Origin: Acidobacteriaceae bacterium
GTDB taxonomy: Bacteria > Acidobacteriota > Terriglobia > Terriglobales > Acidobacteriaceae
DNA: 14,745 nt
Reading direction: 5' to 3'
Assembly: GCA_003166055.1 (NCBI GenBank)
Contig: PMWR01000637.1
Span: forward strand, 1-14,745
The notes under the pieces are model-generated. The model did not search any database and was not told where the DNA came from. It saw only the letters and a program-made list of their open reading frames with translations. Below, one piece after another: positions 7,634 through 14,592 of this stretch. A program made the translations under genes and the position numbers. The first letter of the stretch is position 1. The number at the start of each line of letters is the position of its first letter.

Positions 7634-9045
7634 TGCGTTCGATCCGCGGTCGAGTCGTTTTGCTTGTCCTCGCGGCCCAGTTGGTCGCGGCCGTGGGTGC
7701 GGTAGGACTCTCGATCTGGTATGTGCATCGCGCGGTGTGGTCGAGTGTCGATTCAGAGTTGAAAGCGCGCATGGTTTCAGTGCTTGCGCTGGTCGACGAC
7801 GATGTAAAAAGTCCGGATGGTCTGACGTTTGACGGAGATCAGGTCAACATTCCCAAGGAGGATCTCTTTTGCATTGATGATGTACATGGCGGGCCCGTAG
7901 CGGGGTCCTCCTCGTGGCTGACCACGAACAAGGATCGCGGACAACATGAAGATGGAGCGTTCTTTTTTCGCCGCGGGGGAGTGATCTATCGAGCCAAGGC
8001 GCAGATGAATGCGGCAATCCTCGATCAGGAGAATCATCAGATACCGCAACTCTATGTGAATGTCTATTACGCGATGCCGGCCAATCGCGCTGAGGCCGAG
8101 ATCGCCAACGCAACCCGCATTGCGATTTCGGTTGGACTGCTCTCTCTCCTGATATCCTTCGGTTCGACGTGGTGGGCCGTGGGCAAAGGCATGCGTCCGC
8201 TCACCGACTTCGCCCATCAGGCAGATTTGATCGAGGCCGATGGGGCGCAGTTTGAAGACCCCACGGGCACGGTCCGGAGCACTGAGTTGGTGCCGCTCGC
8301 CCGTGCCCTGCACTCGCTGGTCTCTCGCCTGCAGCGGGCGTTCCGGCGCGAACGCCGATTTCTCAGCGATGCCGCACATGAATTGAAGACCGCTGTCGCG
8401 ATCCAGAAATCGACTCTTCAACTTCTGGAACAAGGCAAAGCCTCAGAAGAAGAACTGCGCGAGGGCATCGCACGCGCGCTTGAAGATACTTCACGCACCG
8501 AGAACCTTGTGGCCAACATGCTGCTTCTGGCGTCCATCGATTATTTTCAACGGTCGACCGGCAAGGGCGCCATTGACAACGAAGCGCCGCTCGGTCTCAA
8601 CGAGTCGTTGCAGCATGCCATCGATCAGCTTGTGCCCATGGCGAAGATCAAATCGGTATCGGTTGTGTTCGATTCTTGTTGCGATTTGAGAGTGCGCGCA
8701 CCGGAATACGAGCTCAACCAACTCTGGATCAATCTCCTCGAAAATGCAATTCAGCATTCCCCGCTCGGCGGTGAAGTGAAGGTTGAGATCAGCCGCATCG
8801 AAGGCTCGGCGTGCCGCATCCTGATTGCGGACGCAGGGCCGGGAATATCGAGCGAAGACCTGCCCCATGTATTCGAACGGTTTTATCGCTCGGATCGTTC
8901 ACGGTCGCGATTGACGGGAGGATTTGGTCTCGGTCTCTCGATTGCCAAGGCGGTTGTGGAGAAGAATCGTGGTGCAATTCAAATCGAAAACATGCCACAG
9001 GCAGGCGCCACAGTTGAGGTTTGTCTTCCCGCGGTCGACGCGTAG
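7630..9045 (+). CDS. Membrane sensor histidine kinase partnered with the upstream regulator
   Basis: This 471-residue sensor kinase has a first membrane helix at about 8-30, a periplasmic sensing region of about 130 residues with no recognised fold, a second helix at about 163-183, and a HAMP-like linker. The phosphoacceptor is H250 in DAAHELKTAVAIQKS. The ATPase domain has the N box LWINLLENAIQH (N372), the G1 box DAGPG (401-405), the F box FERFYRSD and the G2 box GFGLGLS. In the H box the Pro usually seen a few residues after the His (HELRTP) is Ala. The ATG overlaps the regulator stop as ATGA; a second ATG directly follows and has better spacing from GAGG. The protein most resembles QseC/PmrB-type kinases. 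The signal sensed cannot be read from sequence, but the neighbouring efflux operon suggests an envelope or toxic-compound cue. Confidence 0.94.
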   Translation: MMRSIRGRVVLLVLAAQLVAAVGAVGLSIWYVHRAVWSSVDSELKARMVSVLALVDDDVKSPDGLTFDGDQVNIPKEDLFCIDDVHGGPVAGSSSWLTTNKDRGQHEDGAFFFRRGGVIYRAKAQMNAAILDQENHQIPQLYVNVYYAMPANRAEAEIANATRIAISVGLLSLLISFGSTWWAVGKGMRPLTDFAHQADLIEADGAQFEDPTGTVRSTELVPLARALHSLVSRLQRAFRRERRFLSDAAHELKTAVAIQKSTLQLLEQGKASEEELREGIARALEDTSRTENLVANMLLLASIDYFQRSTGKGAIDNEAPLGLNESLQHAIDQLVPMAKIKSVSVVFDSCCDLRVRAPEYELNQLWINLLENAIQHSPLGGEVKVEISRIEGSACRILIADAGPGISSEDLPHVFERFYRSDRSRSRLTGGFGLGLSIAKAVVEKNRGAIQIENMPQAGATVEVCLPAVDA

Positions 9046-9144
9046 TGGGCATATTCAACAAGTATGGTTCGCCTTGACCAGGCCGGAATGTTTTCATCAA
9101 GCCCGGCGCCCTGTGGCATCAGTTTAACAAATGAGATCTCACCT

Positions 9145-9396
9145 TCAAAAAAACCCTGCACGCCAGCGCGCGAGGGCGCGCAGCAAGCGCGGCGGACATG
9201 GGTTGAAGCATTGCCGAGGATGGATGTGGAAGAGCGTGCTCGGATTATCGAGTGCGTAGGTGAGCGCCGTATCGAATTGCGTAATCGCCGCATCGGCATC
9301 GCCCATTGCGCCAAAGCGGCAACCGAAAAGGCAAAGCATGACGAGGAGTGGAGGCAACCTGCCAATAAGCACCAGAAGGCCGCGGCCACCGCGCAT
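9145..9396 (-). CDS. Doubtful small lipoprotein with a TPR-like motif, possibly a gene remnant
   Basis: From an ATG at 9396 the minus strand reads 83 residues: a short Arg-rich start, a hydrophobic segment LLVLIGRLPPLLVMLCLFGC that resembles a lipoprotein signal, then GDADAAITQFDTALTYALDNP, which matches the second helix of a tetratricopeptide repeat. After that the sequence becomes irregular (Cys, Pro, Arg-rich), as if the frame were lost. No clear ribosome site is visible. A competing plus-strand ORF (9064-9504, Lys/Ala/Pro-rich) has similar third-position G+C, so composition does not settle the strand. It could be a decayed TPR lipoprotein or chance. The stop falls inside the T-run of the terminator described at 9147-9176. 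Confidence 0.28.
   Translation of the reverse strand: MRGGRGLLVLIGRLPPLLVMLCLFGCRFGAMGDADAAITQFDTALTYALDNPSTLFHIHPRQCFNPCPPRLLRALARWRAGFF
9147..9176 (-). terminator. Rho-independent terminator, minus strand
   Basis: On the minus strand CCCT and CGCGC pair with GCGTG and AGGG, giving a nine-pair stem with one bulged C and a GCTG loop, followed at once by seven T residues (9153 down to 9147). It would end transcripts coming from the Gfo/Idh/MocA gene at 9507 or from the doubtful small ORF just upstream. It also keeps them from running into the convergent kinase gene. Confidence 0.55.
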
Positions 9397-9506
9397 CCGG
9401 AAAAGCCGGCGGTTGCCGCACCTCAGAAGGCTCCGGAAACTGCGCCCCGGCAGCGCCGGCATCGAAAGACGCCGCAGCGCCCAAACCGCAAGGGAAATAG
9501 CTAACC

Positions 9507-10529
9507 TTACGCTTTTGAGGAGTGCTTTGGCGACTCCCACCGGCCGGATTGAGCGGATTGGAGGATGGCTCCGATAACCGCCATGTTGGCGATGGCGTCT
9601 TCCAGGGGAACTGGAACGTCAGCGTCGTCCATAACCGCTTTGGAAAAGGCGTCGCCCTGCAGCGTGTACTGATCGCAGACGGGGAATGTTTCCGTGGTGA
9701 TGCCGGCGCCCGACAGATCGCCGCCGTCATCGATGAAGAGGCGCGTGGGGCGGTCGGGAGGGGCGTTGAAGGGGATCTCGATCTCGATGCGGCCGCGTGT
9801 GCCGAAGAAGTGGACGCGCTGATACGGAACAAGCTGGGTGCTGCACGTGAAGATGGACTGTCCGCCGGGGAAATCAAGCATCGCCGAGGTGAGGCGGTCA
9901 GTGTTCATCACCGGATCGCGATCGACGAGGGCTACGACGCGTGTGGGCTCCTGCCTGAACGCGTAGCGCGATGCGTGAATGAGGTAACAGCCGATGTCGT
10001 AGAGTGCGCCGCCGCCGCTTTCAACCTGGTTACGGATGTTGGCCGGATCGCTATTGAAATAACTGAAGAAGCCTGAGATAGAGCGAATCTCGCCGATGCG
10101 TTTTTCAGCGAGGAGTTGCCGCAGGCGAACCCACTGCGGATGGCAGTTGACCATGAAGGCCTCGCCTATTTTGACTCCGGTGCGGGCGCGGACGGCAAGC
10201 AGTGTTTCCGCTTCAGCGACGGTGAGGCTGAGCGGCTTTTCGCAGAGAACGTGCTTGCCCGCTTCGGCGGCGCGGATGGTCCACGGGACATGAAGCTGGT
10301 TGGGGAGCGGGTTGTAGATGGCATCGATGCTGGGGTCGGCGAGGAGTTCCTCATAGGAGCCGTAGGCCGTGGGAATGCCCAGAGCGATCGCAGCCCGCTC
10401 GGCGTTGGCGCGATCGCGCGAGGCGATTGCCACAACACGGGTGTATTGCCCGCGCTGCATGGCGGGAATGACTTTTTTGAGGCCGATATTGGCAGTCGAG
10501 AGAACTCCCCAACGGAGTGAGTTTTCCAT
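9507..10529 (-). CDS. Gfo/Idh/MocA-family NAD(P)-dependent sugar oxidoreductase, cytoplasmic
   Basis: From the ATG at 10529 this is a 340-residue oxidoreductase of the normal family length. The N-terminal Rossmann half opens with WGVLSTANIG and contains the conserved Glu-Lys-Pro (97-99, in HVLCEKPLSL), whose Lys is a catalytic or cofactor-contact residue in the family. The C-terminal alpha/beta domain has GGGALYDIGCYLIH (172-185). The family oxidises or reduces sugars and cyclitols. The form here is like the xylose/glucose dehydrogenase branch, but the substrate is not decidable. No signal peptide is present. The frame is open back to 10700, but the added sequence looks non-coding; an ATG at 10541 is also possible. 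It is divergent, across 151 bases, from an exported aldose epimerase, which fits a shared sugar-handling role. A TATGAT on the minus strand (10537-10542) lies very close to the chosen start. Confidence 0.9.
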   Translation of the reverse strand: MENSLRWGVLSTANIGLKKVIPAMQRGQYTRVVAIASRDRANAERAAIALGIPTAYGSYEELLADPSIDAIYNPLPNQLHVPWTIRAAEAGKHVLCEKPLSLTVAEAETLLAVRARTGVKIGEAFMVNCHPQWVRLRQLLAEKRIGEIRSISGFFSYFNSDPANIRNQVESGGGALYDIGCYLIHASRYAFRQEPTRVVALVDRDPVMNTDRLTSAMLDFPGGQSIFTCSTQLVPYQRVHFFGTRGRIEIEIPFNAPPDRPTRLFIDDGGDLSGAGITTETFPVCDQYTLQGDAFSKAVMDDADVPVPLEDAIANMAVIGAILQSAQSGRWESPKHSSKA

Positions 10530-10680
10530 GGAAGTAATCATAGTGCTTGTAAAGCAAAACGGGGCGGCATGGCGTAGAATTGCAGCGTTCGGGAATACGC
10601 TTTCTCGCGCTCTGGCAAAACCTGCGCGGCCAGGAAGTCGATTCCGGAAGATCCTAACGCGATTCGAGGGATGGATTGTG

Positions 10681-11844
10681 ATGAAGGCACTGTTATGCAC
10701 ACATACGCTGCTCGCTTTTGGCCTGCCGGCCCTGATGGCGGGTCCTTTGCTGATTCTTGGTCAGGCGCAGGCCGTTACCGAGATCGGCGGGCAAAAGATT
10801 GTGACTCTCACCCGCACTGCCGCCAGCACCACCAGGCCGGAGTTCACAGGCATCACGCTTGCGCCGGGGCGCGGGATGGAAATCCTGCAGATCACCGCGA
10901 ACTTTCCGGGCAAAGGCAATGTGGACGTGCTCGCTTCTCCGGACTTGGCGAACGCGAAGAAGATGCTGGACGTAGACGATGACAGCTTTGGAAATCTGGG
11001 CTACCGGCTGGGCGCCGCTTTTCTGGTTCCCTACCCCAATCGGATTCGCGGCAAGCTCTCGGCCGACGGCAAGACGCTGACCACAGAGTGGAAGGGCCAC
11101 ACCATCACCCTTCCAGCCAACAACATAGGCAAATTGCCCGGGGCGGAGCGCCACGCCATGCACGGGCTGATCCTCAAGGCCAAGACCGACGACGTCAAGG
11201 TTGTGGACATTCCCGGCGGCCAGGAAGTGACCGGAGTGATCCATGGCGGCGACTTTGGAGGCCACTGGCTGTCGAAGACCGACCTGATTTTCACCATACG
11301 GCTGACGGCCGAAGCCGTGGATGCCAGCATCGTTGCGCGCAATGTGGGCAACGAAGCCGAGCCGATCGCCATTGCCTGGCACCCTTACTTCAATTTGCCC
11401 TCAGGCGACCGCACGCAGGTCAAGGTGCATATCCCCGGAACCACGGTGGCTGAGGTGGATAACTACGACAACGTCTTCCCGACGGGCAAGATTTCTCCGG
11501 TAGCGGGGACCAAGTTTGACCTGCTTGCGCCGGGCGGTGTGGCGCTGGGATCGAACTTCTACGACGACAACTGGAATCACCTGGAGTGGGCGAACAAGGC
11601 CGTTACGGTAAAGGTGATCGATCCGGCGGCGAAATACGGCATCGACATCATCGGCCTGTCGCCGGAGATAAAGGCAATCCAGATGTACGCGCCACCCACT
11701 AAACAATTCGTGGCCATCGAGCATCAGTACAACTTCGGCGATCCCTTCGGCAAGGAGTGGGGCTCGACCGATACAGGCATGGTTACGCTGAAACCCGGAC
11801 AAAGCAGCAAATGGCATGTGCGGCTGCACGTGTTTGTGCCGTAA
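10681..11844 (+). CDS. Exported aldose 1-epimerase (mutarotase)
   Basis: This 387-residue galactose-mutarotase-like protein interconverts alpha and beta anomers of free aldoses. A signal peptide spans about 1-31 (Leu-rich core, ending GQAQA before VTEIGG), so the enzyme acts in the periplasm. The substrate-contact motif PYPNRIR is at 117-123. The catalytic set is intact by motif: H161 in HAMHG, H234 in AWHPYFNL, and the base E347 in FVAIEHQ. The ATG at 10681 is chosen because it starts the signal peptide; the frame runs open to 10369 through the start of the divergent gene, and that part is not coding. GAGG lies 11 bases upstream, a rather long spacing; an in-frame GTG at 10678 is an alternative. 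A strong terminator follows about 20 bases after the stop, so it is probably transcribed alone. Confidence 0.93.
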   Translation: MKALLCTHTLLAFGLPALMAGPLLILGQAQAVTEIGGQKIVTLTRTAASTTRPEFTGITLAPGRGMEILQITANFPGKGNVDVLASPDLANAKKMLDVDDDSFGNLGYRLGAAFLVPYPNRIRGKLSADGKTLTTEWKGHTITLPANNIGKLPGAERHAMHGLILKAKTDDVKVVDIPGGQEVTGVIHGGDFGGHWLSKTDLIFTIRLTAEAVDASIVARNVGNEAEPIAIAWHPYFNLPSGDRTQVKVHIPGTTVAEVDNYDNVFPTGKISPVAGTKFDLLAPGGVALGSNFYDDNWNHLEWANKAVTVKVIDPAAKYGIDIIGLSPEIKAIQMYAPPTKQFVAIEHQYNFGDPFGKEWGSTDTGMVTLKPGQSSKWHVRLHVFVP

Positions 11845-11864
11845 GGGTTCGCTGCAATTGAACC

Positions 11865-11904
11865 AACCAAGCGGGCCGGAAGCGATTCCGGCCCGCCTGG
11901 TTTT
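11865..11904 (+). terminator. Strong Rho-independent terminator after the epimerase gene
   Basis: AACCAAGCGGGCCGGAA pairs with TTCCGGCCCGCCTGGTT across a GCGA loop: a 17-pair stem with a single mismatch, with TTTT at the end. On the other strand the stem is followed by TTGGTTGGTTCAATT, so it may also stop transcripts from the convergent gene ending at 11946. Confidence 0.88.
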
Positions 11905-11945
11905 CAGTGGGCCCGGCTGGATCCAGAAGGGTCTTCGGCGAAGCT

Positions 11946-12590
11946 CTATTCGTGGACAAATGTAACTTCAACACGCCGCGATTGCAGGAAGTAAGGAATC
12001 CAGATCAGGCCGGCGACGATCGCCCTCAAAACGCCCGTCCATGTGGAATGTGGGGTATATTTCAAGGTCATCAGGTGATCGATCAGAACCCAGACGATCT
12101 GGGCCGAGAAATAGACCACCATGGCGGTTGGGAAAACACGCTTCCGTTGGTAAAGCAGAACGTTGAGGCAGACCACCGCAGCGAGAAACAAGGTATTGGT
12201 GATGGCCTCAAACATGACGAGTCCGGCAAGGCCGGGACGAAGCGCAAGGCCTGCCTGGTATCGATCGCCGGTCAAGATGCGGAGATCGGTATAGACGCCA
12301 TGCATCATGATGAACGGCGAGATTGCAAGGCCAATTGCCACCAGGATCAGCCAGCCACCAATGCCGTTGAGGTCGCTCCCCGTTGAAAACATGGGAGAGG
12401 CGATGACGGGCTGAGCGGGAGTCGCGGGCGTTGCTTCGCGCGTTGCCACCGGAGGATCGGACAGATCGGATGCGACTGAAGACCTCGCAGCATCCGGCCC
12501 CGCGGGCTCACCCACCGCGGCGCCGCAGTGAATACAGACGACCGCGCCGTCCTCCAGTTCGTATGTGCATCGCGTGCATTGATTGGTCAT
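11946..12590 (-). CDS. Zinc-ribbon plus DUF2569 membrane protein
   Basis: This 214-residue protein has two parts. Residues 5-22 hold paired cysteines (CTRC and CIHC) spaced as in a small zinc ribbon, followed by a Pro/Ala/Thr-rich linker (about 25-72). Residues 76-212 match the DUF2569 pattern: GIGGWLILVAIGL at the start, four membrane helices (about 80-97, 121-146, 154-175, 186-203), and the ending WIPYFLQSRRVEVTF. Family function is unknown. The ribbon should face the cytoplasm if the first helix inserts in the usual way. The frame extends to a TTG at 12644, but the ATG at 12590 places the ribbon directly at the N-terminus, as expected. No clear ribosome site is visible. It lies downstream of, and in the same direction as, the oxidoreductase gene at 12685 with a 94-base gap, so the two could be co-transcribed. 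Confidence 0.85.
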   Translation of the reverse strand: MTNQCTRCTYELEDGAVVCIHCGAAVGEPAGPDAARSSVASDLSDPPVATREATPATPAQPVIASPMFSTGSDLNGIGGWLILVAIGLAISPFIMMHGVYTDLRILTGDRYQAGLALRPGLAGLVMFEAITNTLFLAAVVCLNVLLYQRKRVFPTAMVVYFSAQIVWVLIDHLMTLKYTPHSTWTGVLRAIVAGLIWIPYFLQSRRVEVTFVHE

Positions 12591-12684
12591 TGTGGAGTGC
12601 TGCGGGTACGACTGGATAATCCCCGAATCGCAGAGAGTTGTCAATTACGGTGGCAGCCGTGCGCAGCGAAGCCGCACGAAAACT

Positions 12685-13824
12685 CTAATCTTCGAGCCTT
12701 CTGAGCTGCACTGTCTTTCCGGTGCGGGCCGATTCGCGCGCAGCGTCGAGAATCTGCATGACGATGACGTTGGTGTCGAGCGAACTCAGGTCGTCCTTCG
12801 GCATGATTTCGCCGCGCAGAACTGCGGCCAGATAGTTCAGCGAGTTGTTCTCTGGCGGAGAGAGCGAAGGCGGCGTGGTGAACTGCTCTTGCGCATCGTG
12901 CTCGTGGCGCACGCGGAGCTTGTCGGACTCGACGGTGATGGCGTAGCCGGTGGCGCCGTAGACCTCCATATCCTTGCGCCCGAAGGGCCAGTTCCACGAT
13001 GCCTGAATGACGGCCTGGGAATGAGGATAGGTGAGCACGATGGTGGCGTCGTCATCCACCTGCGGATAGGTTTCGGGCTTATCGTGATTGACCACAGCGG
13101 TAACAGTGAGCGGAGTTTCGCCGCGCATGAGCCAGGTCATCAAATCTACTCCGTAGCAGCCGAAGTCGTAGAGCGCGCCGGCGCCGTTCTGGGCGGGATC
13201 GGTGAGCCAGGCAAGAAATTCCGGCGGAACACCGATCTCCTTGGGGCCCTGGTGGCCGTCGTGAACGACGACGCGGCGGATGGCGCCCAGGCGGCCGCTT
13301 TCGGCTTCGTCATAGGCTGCTCTGTTGCTGGCGTACCAGGTGGTCTCGTAGTTCACCAGCACGTGGATGTGGTAGTGGCGGGCGGTGCGGCGGATGGCCA
13401 GGGCGTCGTCAAGCGAGATGGTCAGAGGCTTCTCCACCATGGCGGAGACACCGTACTGTGCTGCGATCTCGATGGCAGCCCGGTGATCGGCGATGGAGGT
13501 ATAGACCAGCACGGCCTGGGGGTGGGTCTTCTCGATCATGTTGGCTTCCTGGCGATAGAAGACGGTTGCGGGAAGCGCGTATTTCTTCTGGTACCTGGCG
13601 AATAGTGCGGGGTCAGAGTCGGCGATGCCGACCAATTCGACGTCGGTATGGTGGGGAAGGCCGGCAAGGAAGCCTTCGACGTGGCCATGGACCAAACCGA
13701 CGACGGCCACTCGAAGCGGCGTACGGTGGACTTGGGCCGTGAGCGCGGTTGGTACGGCCAGCAGCAACACTATCAACAACTTGCGGCTCAATCGAGCAGG
13801 AAAAAAGATGAGGACAAAGGGCAT
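12685..13824 (-). CDS. Exported Gfo/Idh/MocA-family oxidoreductase
   Basis: This 379-residue Gfo/Idh/MocA protein has an N-terminal signal (about 1-30: RLSRKLLIVLLLAVPTALTA) before the Rossmann start LRVAVVGLVHGHVEGF. The conserved Glu-Lys-Pro is at 131-133, and the C-terminal domain carries GAGALYDFGCYGVDLM (214-229). Family members use tightly held NAD(P); exported ones such as glucose-fructose oxidoreductase cross the membrane folded, by the Tat route. Here the signal contains SRKLLI, an Arg-Lys variant of the twin-arginine motif, so Tat export is possible but Sec cannot be excluded. Substrate is unknown; sugar or glycoside oxidation would fit the neighbouring sugar genes. The ATG at 13824 is preceded by a perfect AGGAGG but at 13 bases, longer than usual. 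It is divergent from the CPCC gene. Confidence 0.88.
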   Translation of the reverse strand: MPFVLIFFPARLSRKLLIVLLLAVPTALTAQVHRTPLRVAVVGLVHGHVEGFLAGLPHHTDVELVGIADSDPALFARYQKKYALPATVFYRQEANMIEKTHPQAVLVYTSIADHRAAIEIAAQYGVSAMVEKPLTISLDDALAIRRTARHYHIHVLVNYETTWYASNRAAYDEAESGRLGAIRRVVVHDGHQGPKEIGVPPEFLAWLTDPAQNGAGALYDFGCYGVDLMTWLMRGETPLTVTAVVNHDKPETYPQVDDDATIVLTYPHSQAVIQASWNWPFGRKDMEVYGATGYAITVESDKLRVRHEHDAQEQFTTPPSLSPPENNSLNYLAAVLRGEIMPKDDLSSLDTNVIVMQILDAARESARTGKTVQLRRLED

Positions 13825-14055
13825 AAAATCGAATTCGCCTCCTGGGGCGGATTCTACTCTGGCGGGCCCACGTGAACCTGCTGTCGATGAACGGCAGCGA
13901 ATCGATCAGTTCCGCATGGCTCAGCCTGCCGACTAGGTGCGATCAAGAAAGAATCTTGCGCGCTGAGTTTCAGAATAGGAATTGGGTGCCGAGAACATCC
14001 GGATGGGGCCCCTCATTTCGTAAACTCGCGCCCACTTTTTGCCGTCTATTCCGGT
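13825..14055. promoter_or_regulatory. Divergent intergenic region
   Basis: This stretch separates two divergent genes and must hold both promoters. ORFs across it look non-coding. On the minus strand AGGAGG (plus coordinates 13838-13843) is the ribosome site of the exported oxidoreductase. I see no strong promoter hexamer pair or operator repeat. Confidence 0.4.
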
Positions 14056-14313
14056 GTGGGAACATTGGTGCAGGCCCGGTTCCGCTGCCCGTGCTGCGGA
14101 TACAAGACGCTGGAAGCGCCGGACGCGCTCGGATTGTGCCCGGTTTGCTGGTGGGAAGACGATGGCCAGGAAGATGAAGATGCCGCGGATGTTCGCCTGA
14201 CCGTCAACGGCTCCCTCAGCCTGAAGGAAGCCCGGGAGCACTACATGCACTGCGGCGCGGCGCATCCGCGGTTCCTGCCTTACGTACGCAAGCCTCAGCA
14301 CACTGAGCAGTAA
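14056..14313 (+). CDS. Small CPCC cysteine-rich protein
   Basis: This small protein of 81-85 residues has the pattern of the CPCC domain: FRCPCCGYKTLEAP, then LGLCPVCWWEDD, with an acidic middle (GQEDEDAADV) and a conserved-looking tail (SLKEAREHYMHCGA, then HPRFLPYVRKP). The five N-terminal cysteines probably bind a metal; family function is unknown. The start is uncertain: no ATG precedes the motif. GTG at 14056 has no ribosome site, whereas GTG at 14068 has GGGA seven bases upstream and would place four residues before the motif. A weak stem (CTCAG/CTGAG, 14294-14307) overlaps the 3' end. The gene appears to stand alone. Confidence 0.82.
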   Translation: MGTLVQARFRCPCCGYKTLEAPDALGLCPVCWWEDDGQEDEDAADVRLTVNGSLSLKEAREHYMHCGAAHPRFLPYVRKPQHTEQ

Positions 14314-14579
14314 GCTCTCTTTCTTCCCAAGCGAGGTCTCTGACCGGTTACGTGCCTATTACGGTGCATTTCGCCGCCTGATCGGCTTTCGCCGGTTTGA
14401 CCCTTCCAGCAAACCCTCTTACCATGAGATGAGGGACTTCAGGGCCACTCAGCGAAGGCTTTGCCTTGAGTAAGAGTGCGTTGCCGCGGCTATTTGCGCG
14501 AGTTGGCAGCCGGCAGCCCAAATGGGCATCCGGCAGCAAGAATGAGCCCCTAGCAGTTGATGTGGCGCACAGAGCGCCT
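14314..14579. other. Non-coding stretch before the His-rich gene
   Basis: I see no convincing gene on either strand. It holds small hairpins such as AAGGC-TTT-GCCTT near 14455-14467 and GCCC-AAAT-GGGC at 14516-14527, neither with a T-run. A promoter for the following gene should lie here, but I could not pick clear hexamers. Confidence 0.4.
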
Positions 14580-14585
14580 GGAAGG
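14580..14585 (+). promoter_or_regulatory. Ribosome binding site deciding a TTG start
   Basis: GGAAGG seven bases before the TTG at 14593 is a well-spaced Shine-Dalgarno sequence. The nearest in-frame ATG (14560) has none, so the TTG is favoured. Confidence 0.5.
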
Positions 14586-14592
14586 CAAAAAG

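Noticed and set aside
9100..9200. Short GC-only inverted repeat GCGCGC-GAGG-GCGCGC considered as a stand-alone element
   Set aside because: It is better explained as part of the longer minus-strand terminator stem ending in seven T residues.
9064..9504. Plus-strand Lys/Ala/Pro-rich ORF of 146 codons
   Set aside because: No ribosome site, no recognisable domain and a composition typical of frame shadows; kept only as the rival of the minus-strand TPR-like ORF.
12640..12684. GC-rich partial inverted repeat between the oxidoreductase and DUF2569 genes, considered as a terminator
   Set aside because: The stem is interrupted by mismatches and no T-run follows on the minus strand.
12583..13605. 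340-codon plus-strand ORF opposite the exported oxidoreductase
   Set aside because: It is antisense to a complete Gfo/Idh/MocA gene with conserved motifs and has no recognisable domain of its own.
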